From Flavobacteriaceae bacterium (lineage in GTDB: Bacteria; Bacteroidota; Bacteroidia; Flavobacteriales; Flavobacteriaceae): a stretch of 32,779 nucleotides of DNA. Below are positions 8,843-18,836 of the stretch, in pieces. The position numbers and the translations under genes were made by a program. The DNA is taken from contig JAOZTK010000005.1 in assembly GCA_029942185.1 (NCBI GenBank), positions 2,647 to 35,425 of the forward strand. The letters run 5' to 3'. Numbering within the stretch: position 1 is the stretch's first letter; the number at the start of each line of letters is the position of its first letter. The notes under the pieces are model-generated. The model was not told the origin of the DNA, did no database searches, and saw only the letters and a program-made list of their open reading frames with translations.

Positions 8843-10027
8843 TTAATACATTTCAAGGGCTTTCTTCAATATTTCTACGGAACGTACTAATTTTTCTTGT
8901 TTTAAAACATAGGCGATACGCACTTGGTTTTTCCCGGCTCCTTTTGTAGAATAAAAACCACTGGCAGGTGCGACCATCACAGTTTCACCCTTATCGTTAA
9001 ATTTTTCCAACAACCATTGCGCAAATACATCAGTATCGGCAACCGGTAGCTCCGCCACACAATAAAAAGCCCCTTTTGGACTTGAAACTTTTACTCCTGG
9101 TATTTTTTTTAATTCACGCACTAAAACATTTCTCCTCTCCTTATATTCTTCATTAACTTCTGTAAAATATGACTCGGGAGTGTCTAATGCCGCTTCACTT
9201 GCTATTTGCGCATAGGTTGGCGGACTCAATCGTGCTTGTGCAAATTTTAGAGCAGTCGCCATAACCTCTTTATTCTTTGAGACGATGCAACCAATACGCG
9301 CACCACACATACTGTAACGTTTAGAAACGGAATCTACCATAATGGCATGCTGCTCTAATCCGGTTTCTTGCATGATAGAATGATGTGTCAACCCATCGTA
9401 AACAAATTCGCGATATACTTCATCTGCAACCAAAAATAAATCGTGTTTTAATGCTAAGGTTTTTAATTTTTTTATTTCTTCTCGGGTGTATAAATAACCT
9501 GTTGGATTGCCCGGATTGCAAACTAAAATTGCTTTTGTCTTGGGTGTTATCAAAGCTTCAAATTCTTCGATAGGCGGTAATGCAAAAGCCTCATCTATCG
9601 AAGAAATAACCGGTACTACTTTAATTCCACTCGCTGTCGCAAACCCGTTGTAGTTTGCATAAAATGGTTCCGGAATAATTACTTCATCACCTACATCAGT
9701 AATACTTCCCAAAGTAAAAAGCAAAGCTTCCGAACCGCCGGTAGTAACAATAATCTCATCGTGGTTTACGTGAATATCGTGCTTTTTATAGTATTTAGCA
9801 ATTTTAGTTCGATAGACTTCCGAACCTTCAGACCTACTGTATGCCAACACCTTAATCGTATTGTTCTTCACTGCATCTAAGGCAATTTTCGGGGTATTGA
9901 TATCGGGTTGCCCAATATTGAGATGGTAGACATTAATACCATTTTTTTTAGCGGTTTCCGCATAAGGAACTAATTTGCGAATTGGCGACTCTGGCATCAA
10001 TGTTCCCTTTTTTGATATACTTGGCAT
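8843..10027 (-). CDS. Pyridoxal-phosphate-dependent aminotransferase class I/II (aspartate aminotransferase-like)
   Basis: HLNIGQPDINTPK, TTGGSEALLFTLG, LVCNPGNPTGYLYTREE, VADEVYREFVYDG, SVSKRYSMCGARIGC (PLP lysine region), VRIAYVL. Confidence 0.93.
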   Translation of the reverse strand: MPSISKKGTLMPESPIRKLVPYAETAKKNGINVYHLNIGQPDINTPKIALDAVKNNTIKVLAYSRSEGSEVYRTKIAKYYKKHDIHVNHDEIIVTTGGSEALLFTLGSITDVGDEVIIPEPFYANYNGFATASGIKVVPVISSIDEAFALPPIEEFEALITPKTKAILVCNPGNPTGYLYTREEIKKLKTLALKHDLFLVADEVYREFVYDGLTHHSIMQETGLEQHAIMVDSVSKRYSMCGARIGCIVSKNKEVMATALKFAQARLSPPTYAQIASEAALDTPESYFTEVNEEYKERRNVLVRELKKIPGVKVSSPKGAFYCVAELPVADTDVFAQWLLEKFNDKGETVMVAPASGFYSTKGAGKNQVRIAYVLKQEKLVRSVEILKKALEMY

Positions 10028-10169
10028 AATTCACGATTTTAAAGTACAAATTTGCAATTTTTTTCGCAGACATACATAAGATTTGTTGCCTTTTTTTTTC
10101 GTTAATCTTTTCATAAAAACCGGATCTTTTGAATACATTATTTATAATTTATAACTACTTTTAGCATTG

Positions 10170-11510
10170 ATGAGAAGTTACTTAAGACATATTAGTTTTA
10201 GTTTATTGGCTTTGTTGTTTCTGACTTCTAGTTATTCCCAAGGAAGTATGCTGCTTCTAAAAGAGCGAAAAAAACAAAAATTATCTTTTGAAAATATAAA
10301 CAACCTCATCGTTATCCCAATAAGATTAAATGGTAAAGAATTATCATTTATCTTAGACTCAGGTGCGCGTAAAACAATTCTATTTGGATCATCAATTTCC
10401 GATTCACTTGTTTTAAATAATCGCATAAGAATAAAAATTCGTGGTTTAGGTGAAGGAGAACCGATTGATGCGATAGTTTCAAAAAACAATCGTATTAATA
10501 TTAAAGGTATTTATGGTTACAAACAGACAGTCTATGTAATACTCAATGATAATTTCGATTTATCTTTAAAAATGGGAAGACCCATCCACGGTATTATTGG
10601 AAATGAGTTATTAAAAAACTTTGTCACATCCATCAATTATCAAAAGAGTCAACTGGTTTTTTACAATCCGGATAAGTTCAAGCCCCCTCAATCAAAAAAA
10701 TACCAGAGTTTTCCTTTAAGCTTTCATCATGACAAACCCTATATTGTTGCTGAATCTCATCTATCCGATTCTCTTGTTTTTAAAACAAAATTACTACTAG
10801 ACACCGGTTGTAGCGACGCTCTCTGGCTTTTTGAAAATAACGCTACCGGTCTTGTCACACAAAACACATTTTTTAAAGATTATCTCGGTGAAGGCTTAAG
10901 TGGCAGTATAGAGGGCAAAAGAAGTAGAATAAAATCCTTTAAGTTAGGGGGATATACCTTTAATAATATGACTACTGCTTTTCTTGACTCCGCATCGACA
11001 ATTCAAGCGAGGTTTCTGAAAAATCGAGATGGAAGTATTGGATCGCGTTTGTTAGAAAGATTTTATGTTATTTTAGACTATCCTAATAAAACCTTATACT
11101 TAAAAAAAGCAAAAAGTTTTAAAAAAGATTTCCGATATAATCGTGCGGGATTAGGATTGGCATACCACAAAGATGCAAAAGTTTTACAGGTGACAAACAA
11201 GCAAACTAACAAAATTAAAGTCTCGGTTCATGCTGATGGAAGGTTGAAAAATTTATTTGAAATTGCCTACCAATACGAATTAAAACCTCTTTTTTATGCA
11301 TACTATATTCGTCCGGACTCTCCCGCATATAGCGCTGGAGTAAAAGTTGGCGACATCATTAAAACGGTAAATGGCAGAGCTGCTTATACGTACAAACTGA
11401 GAGAAATTATAAATCTATTTTATGGTGAAAAAGGAGAAATTATAAAAATGACTATCGATAGAAATGGAGCTCCTTTTTATTTTGAGTTTTCACTTGAAAA
11501 ATTAATTTAG
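10170..11510 (+). CDS. Secreted aspartyl (retropepsin-like) protease with C-terminal PDZ domain
   Basis: Signal peptide; two D(S/T)G sites (FILDSGARKTILFG and LLLDTGCSDALWLF); PDZ-like RPDSPAYSAGVKVGDIIKTVNGRAA. The ORF track start at 10167 is TTG; ATG at 10170 is more likely. Confidence 0.85.
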   Translation: MRSYLRHISFSLLALLFLTSSYSQGSMLLLKERKKQKLSFENINNLIVIPIRLNGKELSFILDSGARKTILFGSSISDSLVLNNRIRIKIRGLGEGEPIDAIVSKNNRINIKGIYGYKQTVYVILNDNFDLSLKMGRPIHGIIGNELLKNFVTSINYQKSQLVFYNPDKFKPPQSKKYQSFPLSFHHDKPYIVAESHLSDSLVFKTKLLLDTGCSDALWLFENNATGLVTQNTFFKDYLGEGLSGSIEGKRSRIKSFKLGGYTFNNMTTAFLDSASTIQARFLKNRDGSIGSRLLERFYVILDYPNKTLYLKKAKSFKKDFRYNRAGLGLAYHKDAKVLQVTNKQTNKIKVSVHADGRLKNLFEIAYQYELKPLFYAYYIRPDSPAYSAGVKVGDIIKTVNGRAAYTYKLREIINLFYGEKGEIIKMTIDRNGAPFYFEFSLEKLI

Positions 11511-11512
11511 CG

Positions 11513-12907
11513 CTATAATTCTTTCAGAAACTGATATAATAGGCGAACTCCTGCTCCTGTACCTCCTTTTCCATGATAAGAATCTGCTGTTTCTAAAAAT
11601 GCAGGACCCGCTATATCAATGTGTATGTAAGGATATTTCACAAAGTGTTCTAAAAATTTTCCGGCGGTAATCATTCCGGCATTGGGACCTCCTAGATTTT
11701 TCATATCAGCAATATCCGATTTTAATTCACTTTTCCACTCATCCCAAAATGGGAAACGAAAAACTTTATCATTTGTTTTTTGTCCTGATTTATAGAGTTT
11801 TCTAAAATAAACATCTTTAGCATTTCCCATGCTTATAGAAGTTTTTGTTCCTAAGGCTCTTACAGCTGCTCCTGTTAAAGTTGCTGCATCTATCACTAAT
11901 TCCGGTTCATACTTATTAGCATAGGTTAAAGCATCTGCCAAAATCATACGTCCTTCAGCATCGGTATTTAAAACCTCAATAGTTGTCCCATCAAACATTG
12001 TAATAACATCGCCCGGAGCATACGCTGTTTTTCCTGGGCGGTTATCTGTAGCAGGAATCAGGCCTATGACATATACAGGAATTTTGTTTTTAGCCAAAGC
12101 ATCTATTGTAGCAGCCATAGTTGCCGCACCTCCCATATCACTTTTCATCAAATCCATTGAATGTGCAGTAGGTTTTAAACTCAAACCTCCCGTATCATAA
12201 ACAACTCCTTTGCCAACCAATACTACAGGTTGTTTGTTTTTGGCATTTTTCGGTTTGTATTCAATTATTGAAAAAGTAGGTGGTATTTCAGAACCTTTAT
12301 TTACTGCTAATAAACCACCCATTTTTAAGGACTCAATTTTTCTTTTTCCTAAGACTTCAACTTTGTAGTTAGAAGCCTTTCCCTTAGCTTTAATCTCTTT
12401 TGCAAGTTGTATTGCATCCATAAAGGAAACAGGTTCGTTAACTAGATCTCTAGCCCAATAAACAGCATCAATTAGATTTTGTAATTCGTTTAATTCTTTT
12501 TGGCTAATAGCTCCGTGTAGCTTTATTTGATTTAGTGTATGTTTTCGTTTATCAGCATCTTTAAAGTATTTTAAAAACTGGTAATCTGATAATAAAAAGC
12601 CTTCTAAAAATGTCAATGTTTTTTGTAAGTTTTGACTTGAAACACAGACTTCTTTATAATGATTTTTAACTATATCATGTATCGAAAATGCGGTCTTTCG
12701 GATTGTATCTAAATCCTTTTGGGCGGTCTTTACAACAAAAACATAACCTTGTATGTTTTTTATGTATTGCATGTCTTCGTCTTTCCAACACTTTCTAAAA
12801 TATTGGAAGTTTTCTTTTGAAAGTTGCTCTTTTAGGTCACTTATTTTATCCGCTAAAAAGATAATGTTATGCGCTTTCGTTGTGCTTTTTATTATGGTAA
12901 GTTTCAT
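11513..12907 (-). CDS. Leucyl aminopeptidase family protein (M17)
   Basis: VVLVGKGVVYDTGGLSLKP, MKSDMGGAATMAATIDALA, NTDAEGRMILADALTYA (M17 signature NTDAEGRL-like). Confidence 0.95.
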   Translation of the reverse strand: MKLTIIKSTTKAHNIIFLADKISDLKEQLSKENFQYFRKCWKDEDMQYIKNIQGYVFVVKTAQKDLDTIRKTAFSIHDIVKNHYKEVCVSSQNLQKTLTFLEGFLLSDYQFLKYFKDADKRKHTLNQIKLHGAISQKELNELQNLIDAVYWARDLVNEPVSFMDAIQLAKEIKAKGKASNYKVEVLGKRKIESLKMGGLLAVNKGSEIPPTFSIIEYKPKNAKNKQPVVLVGKGVVYDTGGLSLKPTAHSMDLMKSDMGGAATMAATIDALAKNKIPVYVIGLIPATDNRPGKTAYAPGDVITMFDGTTIEVLNTDAEGRMILADALTYANKYEPELVIDAATLTGAAVRALGTKTSISMGNAKDVYFRKLYKSGQKTNDKVFRFPFWDEWKSELKSDIADMKNLGGPNAGMITAGKFLEHFVKYPYIHIDIAGPAFLETADSYHGKGGTGAGVRLLYQFLKEL

Positions 12908-13190
12908 AATTGTGAATTTAAATATATTATTGCTCAGTTGTAAAAAATCTTGCGTCTCACAAGTTGTAAAGGTCGTGATTTTATTGTGATAATAACACTA
13001 CAAATTTATTTTTCATTGCTGTTCTATAAATGAGCTAAGACCTTAATTCTATTTAAGACAAAACGCAACCCTTATTTTTGCCGTTCTTCTATCGTCCTAA
13101 ACTACTAAATATGTTTGTAAACCACGTATGATACTTGATTTTCAATATTCCTTGTAATTCTAACTGATTCGAAATAGATCACAAAATCCC

Positions 13191-13217
13191 ACAGAAATAT
13201 TACCCATACATTTCTGT
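13191..13217. promoter_or_regulatory. Inverted repeat upstream of the DUF47-PiT operon (candidate regulator binding site)
   Basis: ACAGAAAT - 11 nt - ATTTCTGT perfect 8-bp dyad. Confidence 0.35.
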
Positions 13218-13350
13218 CTTATAACTATACAGTGTGTCTACATACTTGTTTTACTGCAATACATTTTATTCTTTTTACACTGTTCTTTAGCTGATTATAT
13301 AATATATATACAATACTATTGCTTTTAGCCCAATAACACTATGACGTAAA

Positions 13351-13385
13351 TTGTTTTTATATGAACACTAAATATCTTACTTTTG
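13351..13385 (+). promoter_or_regulatory. Bacteroidota-type promoter candidate for the phosphate cluster
   Basis: TTG at 13351 and TACTTTTG at 13378-13385 (spacing about 24 nt), 26 nt before the DUF47 ATG. Confidence 0.45.
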
Positions 13386-13411
13386 CTTTTTAATTAAAAA
13401 GGGAAACAATT

Positions 13412-14062
13412 ATGTTCAATGTATTAAAAACTTCCAAAACCGTCGGCCTGAGTATCGACGAGTTTTTTGATAAAATTGAGTTTGGTATTTTAAACTTTAA
13501 AAAGGGAATCAATAATTATCTCAAAGGAAATATTAATGATTTTGAGGATAACCTTAAAACCAATAATACTTTAGAACAAGAAGCTGACACCCTAAAGAGG
13601 AAAATAGAAAATGACTTCTATGTGTACTCATTGATGCCCAATTACTCTAGTGATATCATAAATCTATTAGAAAAGGCAGACGACATCATTGACATGAGCA
13701 AAGAGGTATTGAGTCAATTTGATGTTGAATCCCCAGACATCCCTGAAGATATTAAGAAGATGTATTCAAAACTTACAGCTGCGTCTGTTAAATCAGTAGA
13801 GAATTTGATACCTGCAGCTAGAATATTTTTTACTGCTCCTGAGTTGGTAAAAGAGAAAACTCAAAAAGTGCTTTTCTATCACCGGGAAGCACATACTATC
13901 TCAACCGATATAAAAAGAATTCTTTTTAAAGAGAGTGCTAGTTTGAAATTGAGCGAAAAAATTCACCTGCGCTATTTTGCATTGCATATTGAACAAATTG
14001 CCAACGCAGCTAAGGTTGTTGCACTTTTACTCGCTTCTCTAGTTTTAAAAATAAAAATGTAA
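13412..14062 (+). CDS. DUF47 family protein (PhoU-like, PiT accessory)
   Basis: 216 aa all-helical protein immediately upstream of a PiT gene; LLEKADDIIDMSKEV, FYHREAHTISTDIKRILFK. Confidence 0.82.
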   Translation: MFNVLKTSKTVGLSIDEFFDKIEFGILNFKKGINNYLKGNINDFEDNLKTNNTLEQEADTLKRKIENDFYVYSLMPNYSSDIINLLEKADDIIDMSKEVLSQFDVESPDIPEDIKKMYSKLTAASVKSVENLIPAARIFFTAPELVKEKTQKVLFYHREAHTISTDIKRILFKESASLKLSEKIHLRYFALHIEQIANAAKVVALLLASLVLKIKM

Positions 14063-14071
14063 AACCAACTG

Positions 14072-15859
14072 ATGTTTTTTTTCTTTCTAACAAGCGGACT
14101 TTTTTTAGGATGGACACTAGGAGCCAATGATGCAGCCAATGTATTTGGCTCAGCGGTAGGGTCTAAAATGATTCGTTTTAAACAAGCCGCCATAATCGCT
14201 TCCATATTTGTAATTCTGGGTGCAGTCTTACAAGGCGCAGGTGGATCACACACTTTAGGAAAATTGGGATCTATTGATGCCTTGGGTGGTGCTTTTACTG
14301 TTGCACTTGCTGCCGGACTTGTCGTTTTCTGGATGACTAAATCCAAATTACCTGTTTCTACAACACAGGCTGTAGTTGGTTCCATTATTGGGTGGAACTT
14401 CTTTACAGGTAGTCCAACCGATATTAATTCCTTAGTGAAAATTGTTACCACATGGATTGCAGGGCCTATCCTTGGGGGCATATTTGCTGTACTACTGTAT
14501 TTATTATTAGGTTTTTTTCTACGAAAAGGTAAAATTCATATATTATTACAGGATGCATACACAAAATATGCGCTGATTGTAGTAGGCGCTTTTGGCGCGT
14601 ATAGTTTGGGGGCAAATAATATTGCCAATGTCGTAGGAGTTTTTGTTCCATCTGCCCCAAATGTAATTTTAGACTTTAAATTGTTTACTTTAAACGGTAC
14701 TCAAATCCTATTTTTATTAGGTGGTATCGCCATCGCATTGGGAATCATAACCTATTCAAAACGGGTAATGATGACGGTAGGCAATTCTATAATGAAATTA
14801 TCTTCAGAAACAGCTTTAATAGTGGTGTTTTCTCATTCATTGGTGCTATTTATTTTTTCATCTCAAAGCTTGTCGAATCTATTTGTTCAAATTGGCTTAC
14901 CACCAATTCCTCTTGTACCCGTTTCAAGCTCACAAGTAATTGTCGGATCCATAATGGGTATTGCACTGCTAAAAGGTGGTAGAAATCTTGATTATGGTAT
15001 ACTTGGTAAAATTGCTATAGGTTGGGTTTCCACTCCGGTTATTGCAGGATTAATGTCATTTCTTTCTTTATTTTTTATGACGAATGTCTTTAATCTTACC
15101 GTAACTCAAAAACAAACGGATTTTATAGTTAAAGAACAAGTCAACATTCCTACTACTGTAGAAAATAACAGCAAAATTATTACAGGTGTTAGTGCACCTG
15201 AGATTCCGCAAGAGACAATCGATCTTTACCAATTTGCGTTAATTGCCAGTATTGTTATATTATTTATCCTTGCTCTTTATCTGCTGTGGCTTAACAGAAA
15301 ACTCAGAATTCACATCAAACAAAACGATTATAACGAGCAAATTTTAAAGTACAATGAACAACAAGCCAGCTTGGAATTTGATCTAAAAATAACCAACAAT
15401 CAAAATGCCAGACTAGAAGCCGCTGTTAAAACCAAAAAGAAGGCGCAAAAACGAATCGCACTAGATATTATACAAAAGAATGAAGTCTTAAATCGATTAA
15501 AAACGGAAATTGATTTGATCAAAGAAAAACCTGAAGACGAAATAAAACACAGTGATTTAAACAGTCTTAAATTTTTAATTATCGACCAATTAAACTTAAA
15601 AAAAGAACGAGAATCACTGTACAATTATGTCAAAGAGCTAAATAGAAGTTTTTATAAAAATTTGGAAAAAAGGTATCCAAATCTTACAGAAAAAGAAAAA
15701 CGACTATGTGCACTATTAAGATTATCTTTGTCTTCTAAAGAAATAGCATCCATCTTGGGCATCTCTTTTAAAAGTGTAGAGGTCAACAGATATAGGTTGC
15801 GAAAAAAAATGAATTTAAAAAAGAAAGAAAACCTTTCTAATATTATTAATACACTATAA
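14072..15859 (+). CDS. PiT-family inorganic phosphate transporter fused to TM-coiled coil-LuxR-type HTH
   Basis: GWTLGANDAANVFGSAVGSKMIRF and YSLGANNIANVVGVFVPSA (PHO4/PiT repeats); PVSTTQAVVG and PVSSSQVIVGSIMG; extra TM about residues 386-406; C-terminal YPNLTEKEKRLCALLRLSLSSKEIASILGISFKSVEVNRYRLRKKMNL (GerE/LuxR HTH, about nt 15674-15856). Confidence 0.9.
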   Translation: MFFFFLTSGLFLGWTLGANDAANVFGSAVGSKMIRFKQAAIIASIFVILGAVLQGAGGSHTLGKLGSIDALGGAFTVALAAGLVVFWMTKSKLPVSTTQAVVGSIIGWNFFTGSPTDINSLVKIVTTWIAGPILGGIFAVLLYLLLGFFLRKGKIHILLQDAYTKYALIVVGAFGAYSLGANNIANVVGVFVPSAPNVILDFKLFTLNGTQILFLLGGIAIALGIITYSKRVMMTVGNSIMKLSSETALIVVFSHSLVLFIFSSQSLSNLFVQIGLPPIPLVPVSSSQVIVGSIMGIALLKGGRNLDYGILGKIAIGWVSTPVIAGLMSFLSLFFMTNVFNLTVTQKQTDFIVKEQVNIPTTVENNSKIITGVSAPEIPQETIDLYQFALIASIVILFILALYLLWLNRKLRIHIKQNDYNEQILKYNEQQASLEFDLKITNNQNARLEAAVKTKKKAQKRIALDIIQKNEVLNRLKTEIDLIKEKPEDEIKHSDLNSLKFLIIDQLNLKKERESLYNYVKELNRSFYKNLEKRYPNLTEKEKRLCALLRLSLSSKEIASILGISFKSVEVNRYRLRKKMNLKKKENLSNIINTL

Positions 15860-15883
15860 ATATATAATTAAATTAAATAAACA

Positions 15884-17257
15884 ATGAAAATCAGATTTTA
15901 CACATTAGTAGCTGCAATGATGTTATTTAGCATAGGATCATCTGCACAGAAGGACAAGGAAACAGATACTTCTGTTACACTTAATCAATACGGTCAAAAA
16001 GTTGAGACTGTAGAACTGGAACCCGAAGCTAGAAACGGTATTCTATCTTTTGAATCAAAAGATAAAAAATTCAAATTTTGGTTCGACAATCGAGTCTATT
16101 TTGACGGTGGAGTGTTTTTTGACAAAGACAACTATAATCCTATAGGGAATGGTGTAACTATCAGACGTGCACGTTTTGCGGTAAAAGCCAACTTACACAA
16201 GAATTGGTATGGTGAAGTAGATTTAGATTTTGCCGGAGCCGTTACTGAATTAAAAGATGTGTACATTAAATACACTAATGATGCAAAATATTTCAATATA
16301 AAAGCGGGACAATTTAAAGAAGGTTTTTCTATGGAAACAACCACTACATCCAGGTATGTAACTTTTATGGAACGTTCATTAGCCTCAAAGTTTTCACCTT
16401 CTCGTCATTTGGGTTTTCAAGCTAATTATATGAAAGAAAGATTCTTGTTAATTGGAGGTATTCATTTCAATGCACAAGGAGAAATGGAAGAGGTAGAATT
16501 AGGACAAGACGCTAATAAAGATAATGGGATGGACGAAGGTTATTCATTAACAGGTAGAGCCGTATACCGACCAATTATCGATGCTGAAAAATTCATTCAT
16601 TTAGGTGTCGGAGCCTCTTACAGAACCCCTAAAACTCATTTAGAAGTGCCTAATTCATATAGATTTAGTACACGTTCTATTTCATCTGTTAACAGAAAAA
16701 AATATTTAGACACCGACGATATTTTAAATGTCGAAAGCAATACCATTTGGAATATAGAATTTGCAGGTGCCTATAAAAACATCATGTTCCAAACTGAATA
16801 CCTCAACACTGATGTCAAAAGAATGGAAGGTTTTTCCGATGTAAACTTAAACGGTCTTTACGTACAAGCCGGTTACTTATTAAGAGGTGGTAAATACAAT
16901 TACAACAGAAACGAAGGAGAATTTACACAAATATCCAATAAAAGTGATAAAGGAGAGTTAGAAATAGCTTTTAGATATGATTTCATAGATCTAAATGATG
17001 AAAAAGCAGGTATCTATGGCGGATCTGCCGATGCTTATACACTTGGATTGAACTACTATTTTAATACAAATGTAAAAATGATGCTTAACTATTCCTATAT
17101 CAACCACGACAGATATGCTAATGGAAAAAGCAAATTATTTGTAGGGCATGACAGCAATGGTGAGTTAACCAAAGACTGGGCAGAAGTTGTGGAGCCATCC
17201 GGTGAAGCAGGTGATGACTATGGTCAATTACAAATGAGAATTGAAATAGACTTTTAA
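15884..17257 (+). CDS. Porin, phosphate-selective OprO/OprP-like family
   Basis: Signal peptide; FKFWFDNRVYFDGGVFFDKDN...GVTIRRARFAVKANLHKNWYGEVDLDFA...VYIKY...FNIKAGQFKEGFSME, typical of OprO/P; beta-strand pattern and terminal aromatic residue. Confidence 0.85.
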   Translation: MKIRFYTLVAAMMLFSIGSSAQKDKETDTSVTLNQYGQKVETVELEPEARNGILSFESKDKKFKFWFDNRVYFDGGVFFDKDNYNPIGNGVTIRRARFAVKANLHKNWYGEVDLDFAGAVTELKDVYIKYTNDAKYFNIKAGQFKEGFSMETTTTSRYVTFMERSLASKFSPSRHLGFQANYMKERFLLIGGIHFNAQGEMEEVELGQDANKDNGMDEGYSLTGRAVYRPIIDAEKFIHLGVGASYRTPKTHLEVPNSYRFSTRSISSVNRKKYLDTDDILNVESNTIWNIEFAGAYKNIMFQTEYLNTDVKRMEGFSDVNLNGLYVQAGYLLRGGKYNYNRNEGEFTQISNKSDKGELEIAFRYDFIDLNDEKAGIYGGSADAYTLGLNYYFNTNVKMMLNYSYINHDRYANGKSKLFVGHDSNGELTKDWAEVVEPSGEAGDDYGQLQMRIEIDF

Positions 17258-17288
17258 TAATAAAATAATAATTTAAAAACATATAGAA

Positions 17289-18788
17289 ATGAAAAATTAT
17301 AAATATTTAGTATTCGGTTTTATAATCGCCTTGTTTAGTGCGGTTGGCTGTGTAACAGATGACTTATATACTGAAGAAGGCCCGGATGTAGGAACTTCTA
17401 CTGTAAAATTAAATGAAATTATGTCTACCGGTTCCCCGGACTGGTTAGAACTTTACAACGGAGGAAACGAAGATGTGGATTTAGCAGGTTTTAAATTAAC
17501 CGATAGCAGCCAAGAATGGACAATAGATGCCCTTACAATTGCTGCAGGTGGTTATGTAACCTTTGATTGTGATGATTCAAATATTCCTAATGTCTCTACC
17601 AACTTTAAAATTTCATCCGGTGGAGAGAAAATCTCTCTTTACAATGCAGCAGGTGAATTAATTGATGAGATAACAACTCCTGATATGTCAAGTCAAACCG
17701 GTTTGACGTATGGTAGAGAGAACGACGGGGCTGACAACTGGCTTGTAATGGGAGGTTCAAAAGGAACTGCTAACAGCAGTAACAATGACGCACCACTTAT
17801 CACAGCTGATGACTTGACTGAATTTGATTCTATTTATGAAATCGCTGTTTCTGATGCTGATGGTTTAAGCGCTGTAAACTTAGTTCTAATAACAGAAGAC
17901 AGCGTTCAATCATTAGAAATGGTGCTAGTTGATGATGATTATAAAATTTCAGTTCCGAATTTTCCATTAGGTACTCAAGTTCACTATTATGTTAAAGCTA
18001 CAGACAATACAGGAATGACATCTTTCTTCCCGGAAACTGCTCCTGAGGAAACAAACAGTTATTACGTCACAAATGGAAATGCAATCTTTTTAGCAGTAAA
18101 CTACCAAGGTGCTGATGAAGGAAATCTTGGAGATGTAACCTTTACTGTTGAAGCTTATGACAATGTAGCGGTAACTGAAGTGAAATTGTATTATGTTTTA
18201 CCGGGTTTCACTATTGATGATAAAATTAGTGTTCTTTTAGATCTTGCTGATGGACAATGGACAGGTATTATCCCTGCACAACCTGAAGAGAGTATCGTTA
18301 AATACTATTTAAGAGCTAAAAATGAAGCTGGTAACAAAACTTACTATCCAATGGAAGATGCTGACTTTGATCACGATATCTTAGACACATGGCCTACTTA
18401 TATGGCAGGTGAAGCAGTTGTAATCAATGGTTTCTCTTTATTTACCAATTCTAACCCCGTTGGAGGCAGTGATATAGATATTAGTGTACATATCACTTAT
18501 GATACCGGTGATGTTAGTGAAGTAAAATACTATTATGTAGTAAACTATGATCCTGCAACCTATGACGGTAGCCAAAGAGTTACTTTAGAATGGGACGGTA
18601 GTCTACCTACATCTAATGATTTCTATACCTTCTCAATTCCTACTGCTGAATTCACATCAGGAGATGACATTATCTGGTATATGAGAGCAAAAGATGGAGA
18701 TGGTGACAAGCATTATTTCACAAGAGGTCAAGGTGAAGATTTTGATAAAGACGTTTTGGAAGACTGGGATAAAATGATTATCCAATAA
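17289..18788 (+). CDS. Lamin-tail-domain (LTD) lipoprotein with three Ig/Fn3-like repeats
   Basis: Lipobox-like ALFSAVGC; STVKLNEIMSTGSPDWLELYNGGNEDVDLAGFKLTDSSQEWTI...GGYVTFDCDD (LTD signature); repeats with VHYYVKATDNTGM / VKYYLRAKNEAGN / IIWYMRAKDGDGD. Confidence 0.85.
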   Translation: MKNYKYLVFGFIIALFSAVGCVTDDLYTEEGPDVGTSTVKLNEIMSTGSPDWLELYNGGNEDVDLAGFKLTDSSQEWTIDALTIAAGGYVTFDCDDSNIPNVSTNFKISSGGEKISLYNAAGELIDEITTPDMSSQTGLTYGRENDGADNWLVMGGSKGTANSSNNDAPLITADDLTEFDSIYEIAVSDADGLSAVNLVLITEDSVQSLEMVLVDDDYKISVPNFPLGTQVHYYVKATDNTGMTSFFPETAPEETNSYYVTNGNAIFLAVNYQGADEGNLGDVTFTVEAYDNVAVTEVKLYYVLPGFTIDDKISVLLDLADGQWTGIIPAQPEESIVKYYLRAKNEAGNKTYYPMEDADFDHDILDTWPTYMAGEAVVINGFSLFTNSNPVGGSDIDISVHITYDTGDVSEVKYYYVVNYDPATYDGSQRVTLEWDGSLPTSNDFYTFSIPTAEFTSGDDIIWYMRAKDGDGDKHYFTRGQGEDFDKDVLEDWDKMIIQ

Positions 18789-18802
18789 TTAATATATTCA
18801 TA

Positions 18803-18832
18803 CAAGGGGAATTAATCTTCCCCTTGTTTTTT
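18803..18832 (+). terminator. Intrinsic terminator inside the phosphate cluster
   Basis: CAAGGGGAA TTAATC TTCCCCTTG TTTTTT, 9-bp stem and U-tract. Confidence 0.9.
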
Positions 18833-18836
18833 AATT

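Noticed and set aside
13972-14481. 169-aa minus-strand ORF
   Set aside because: Lies opposite the DUF47/PiT genes, which are strongly supported; no domain signature.
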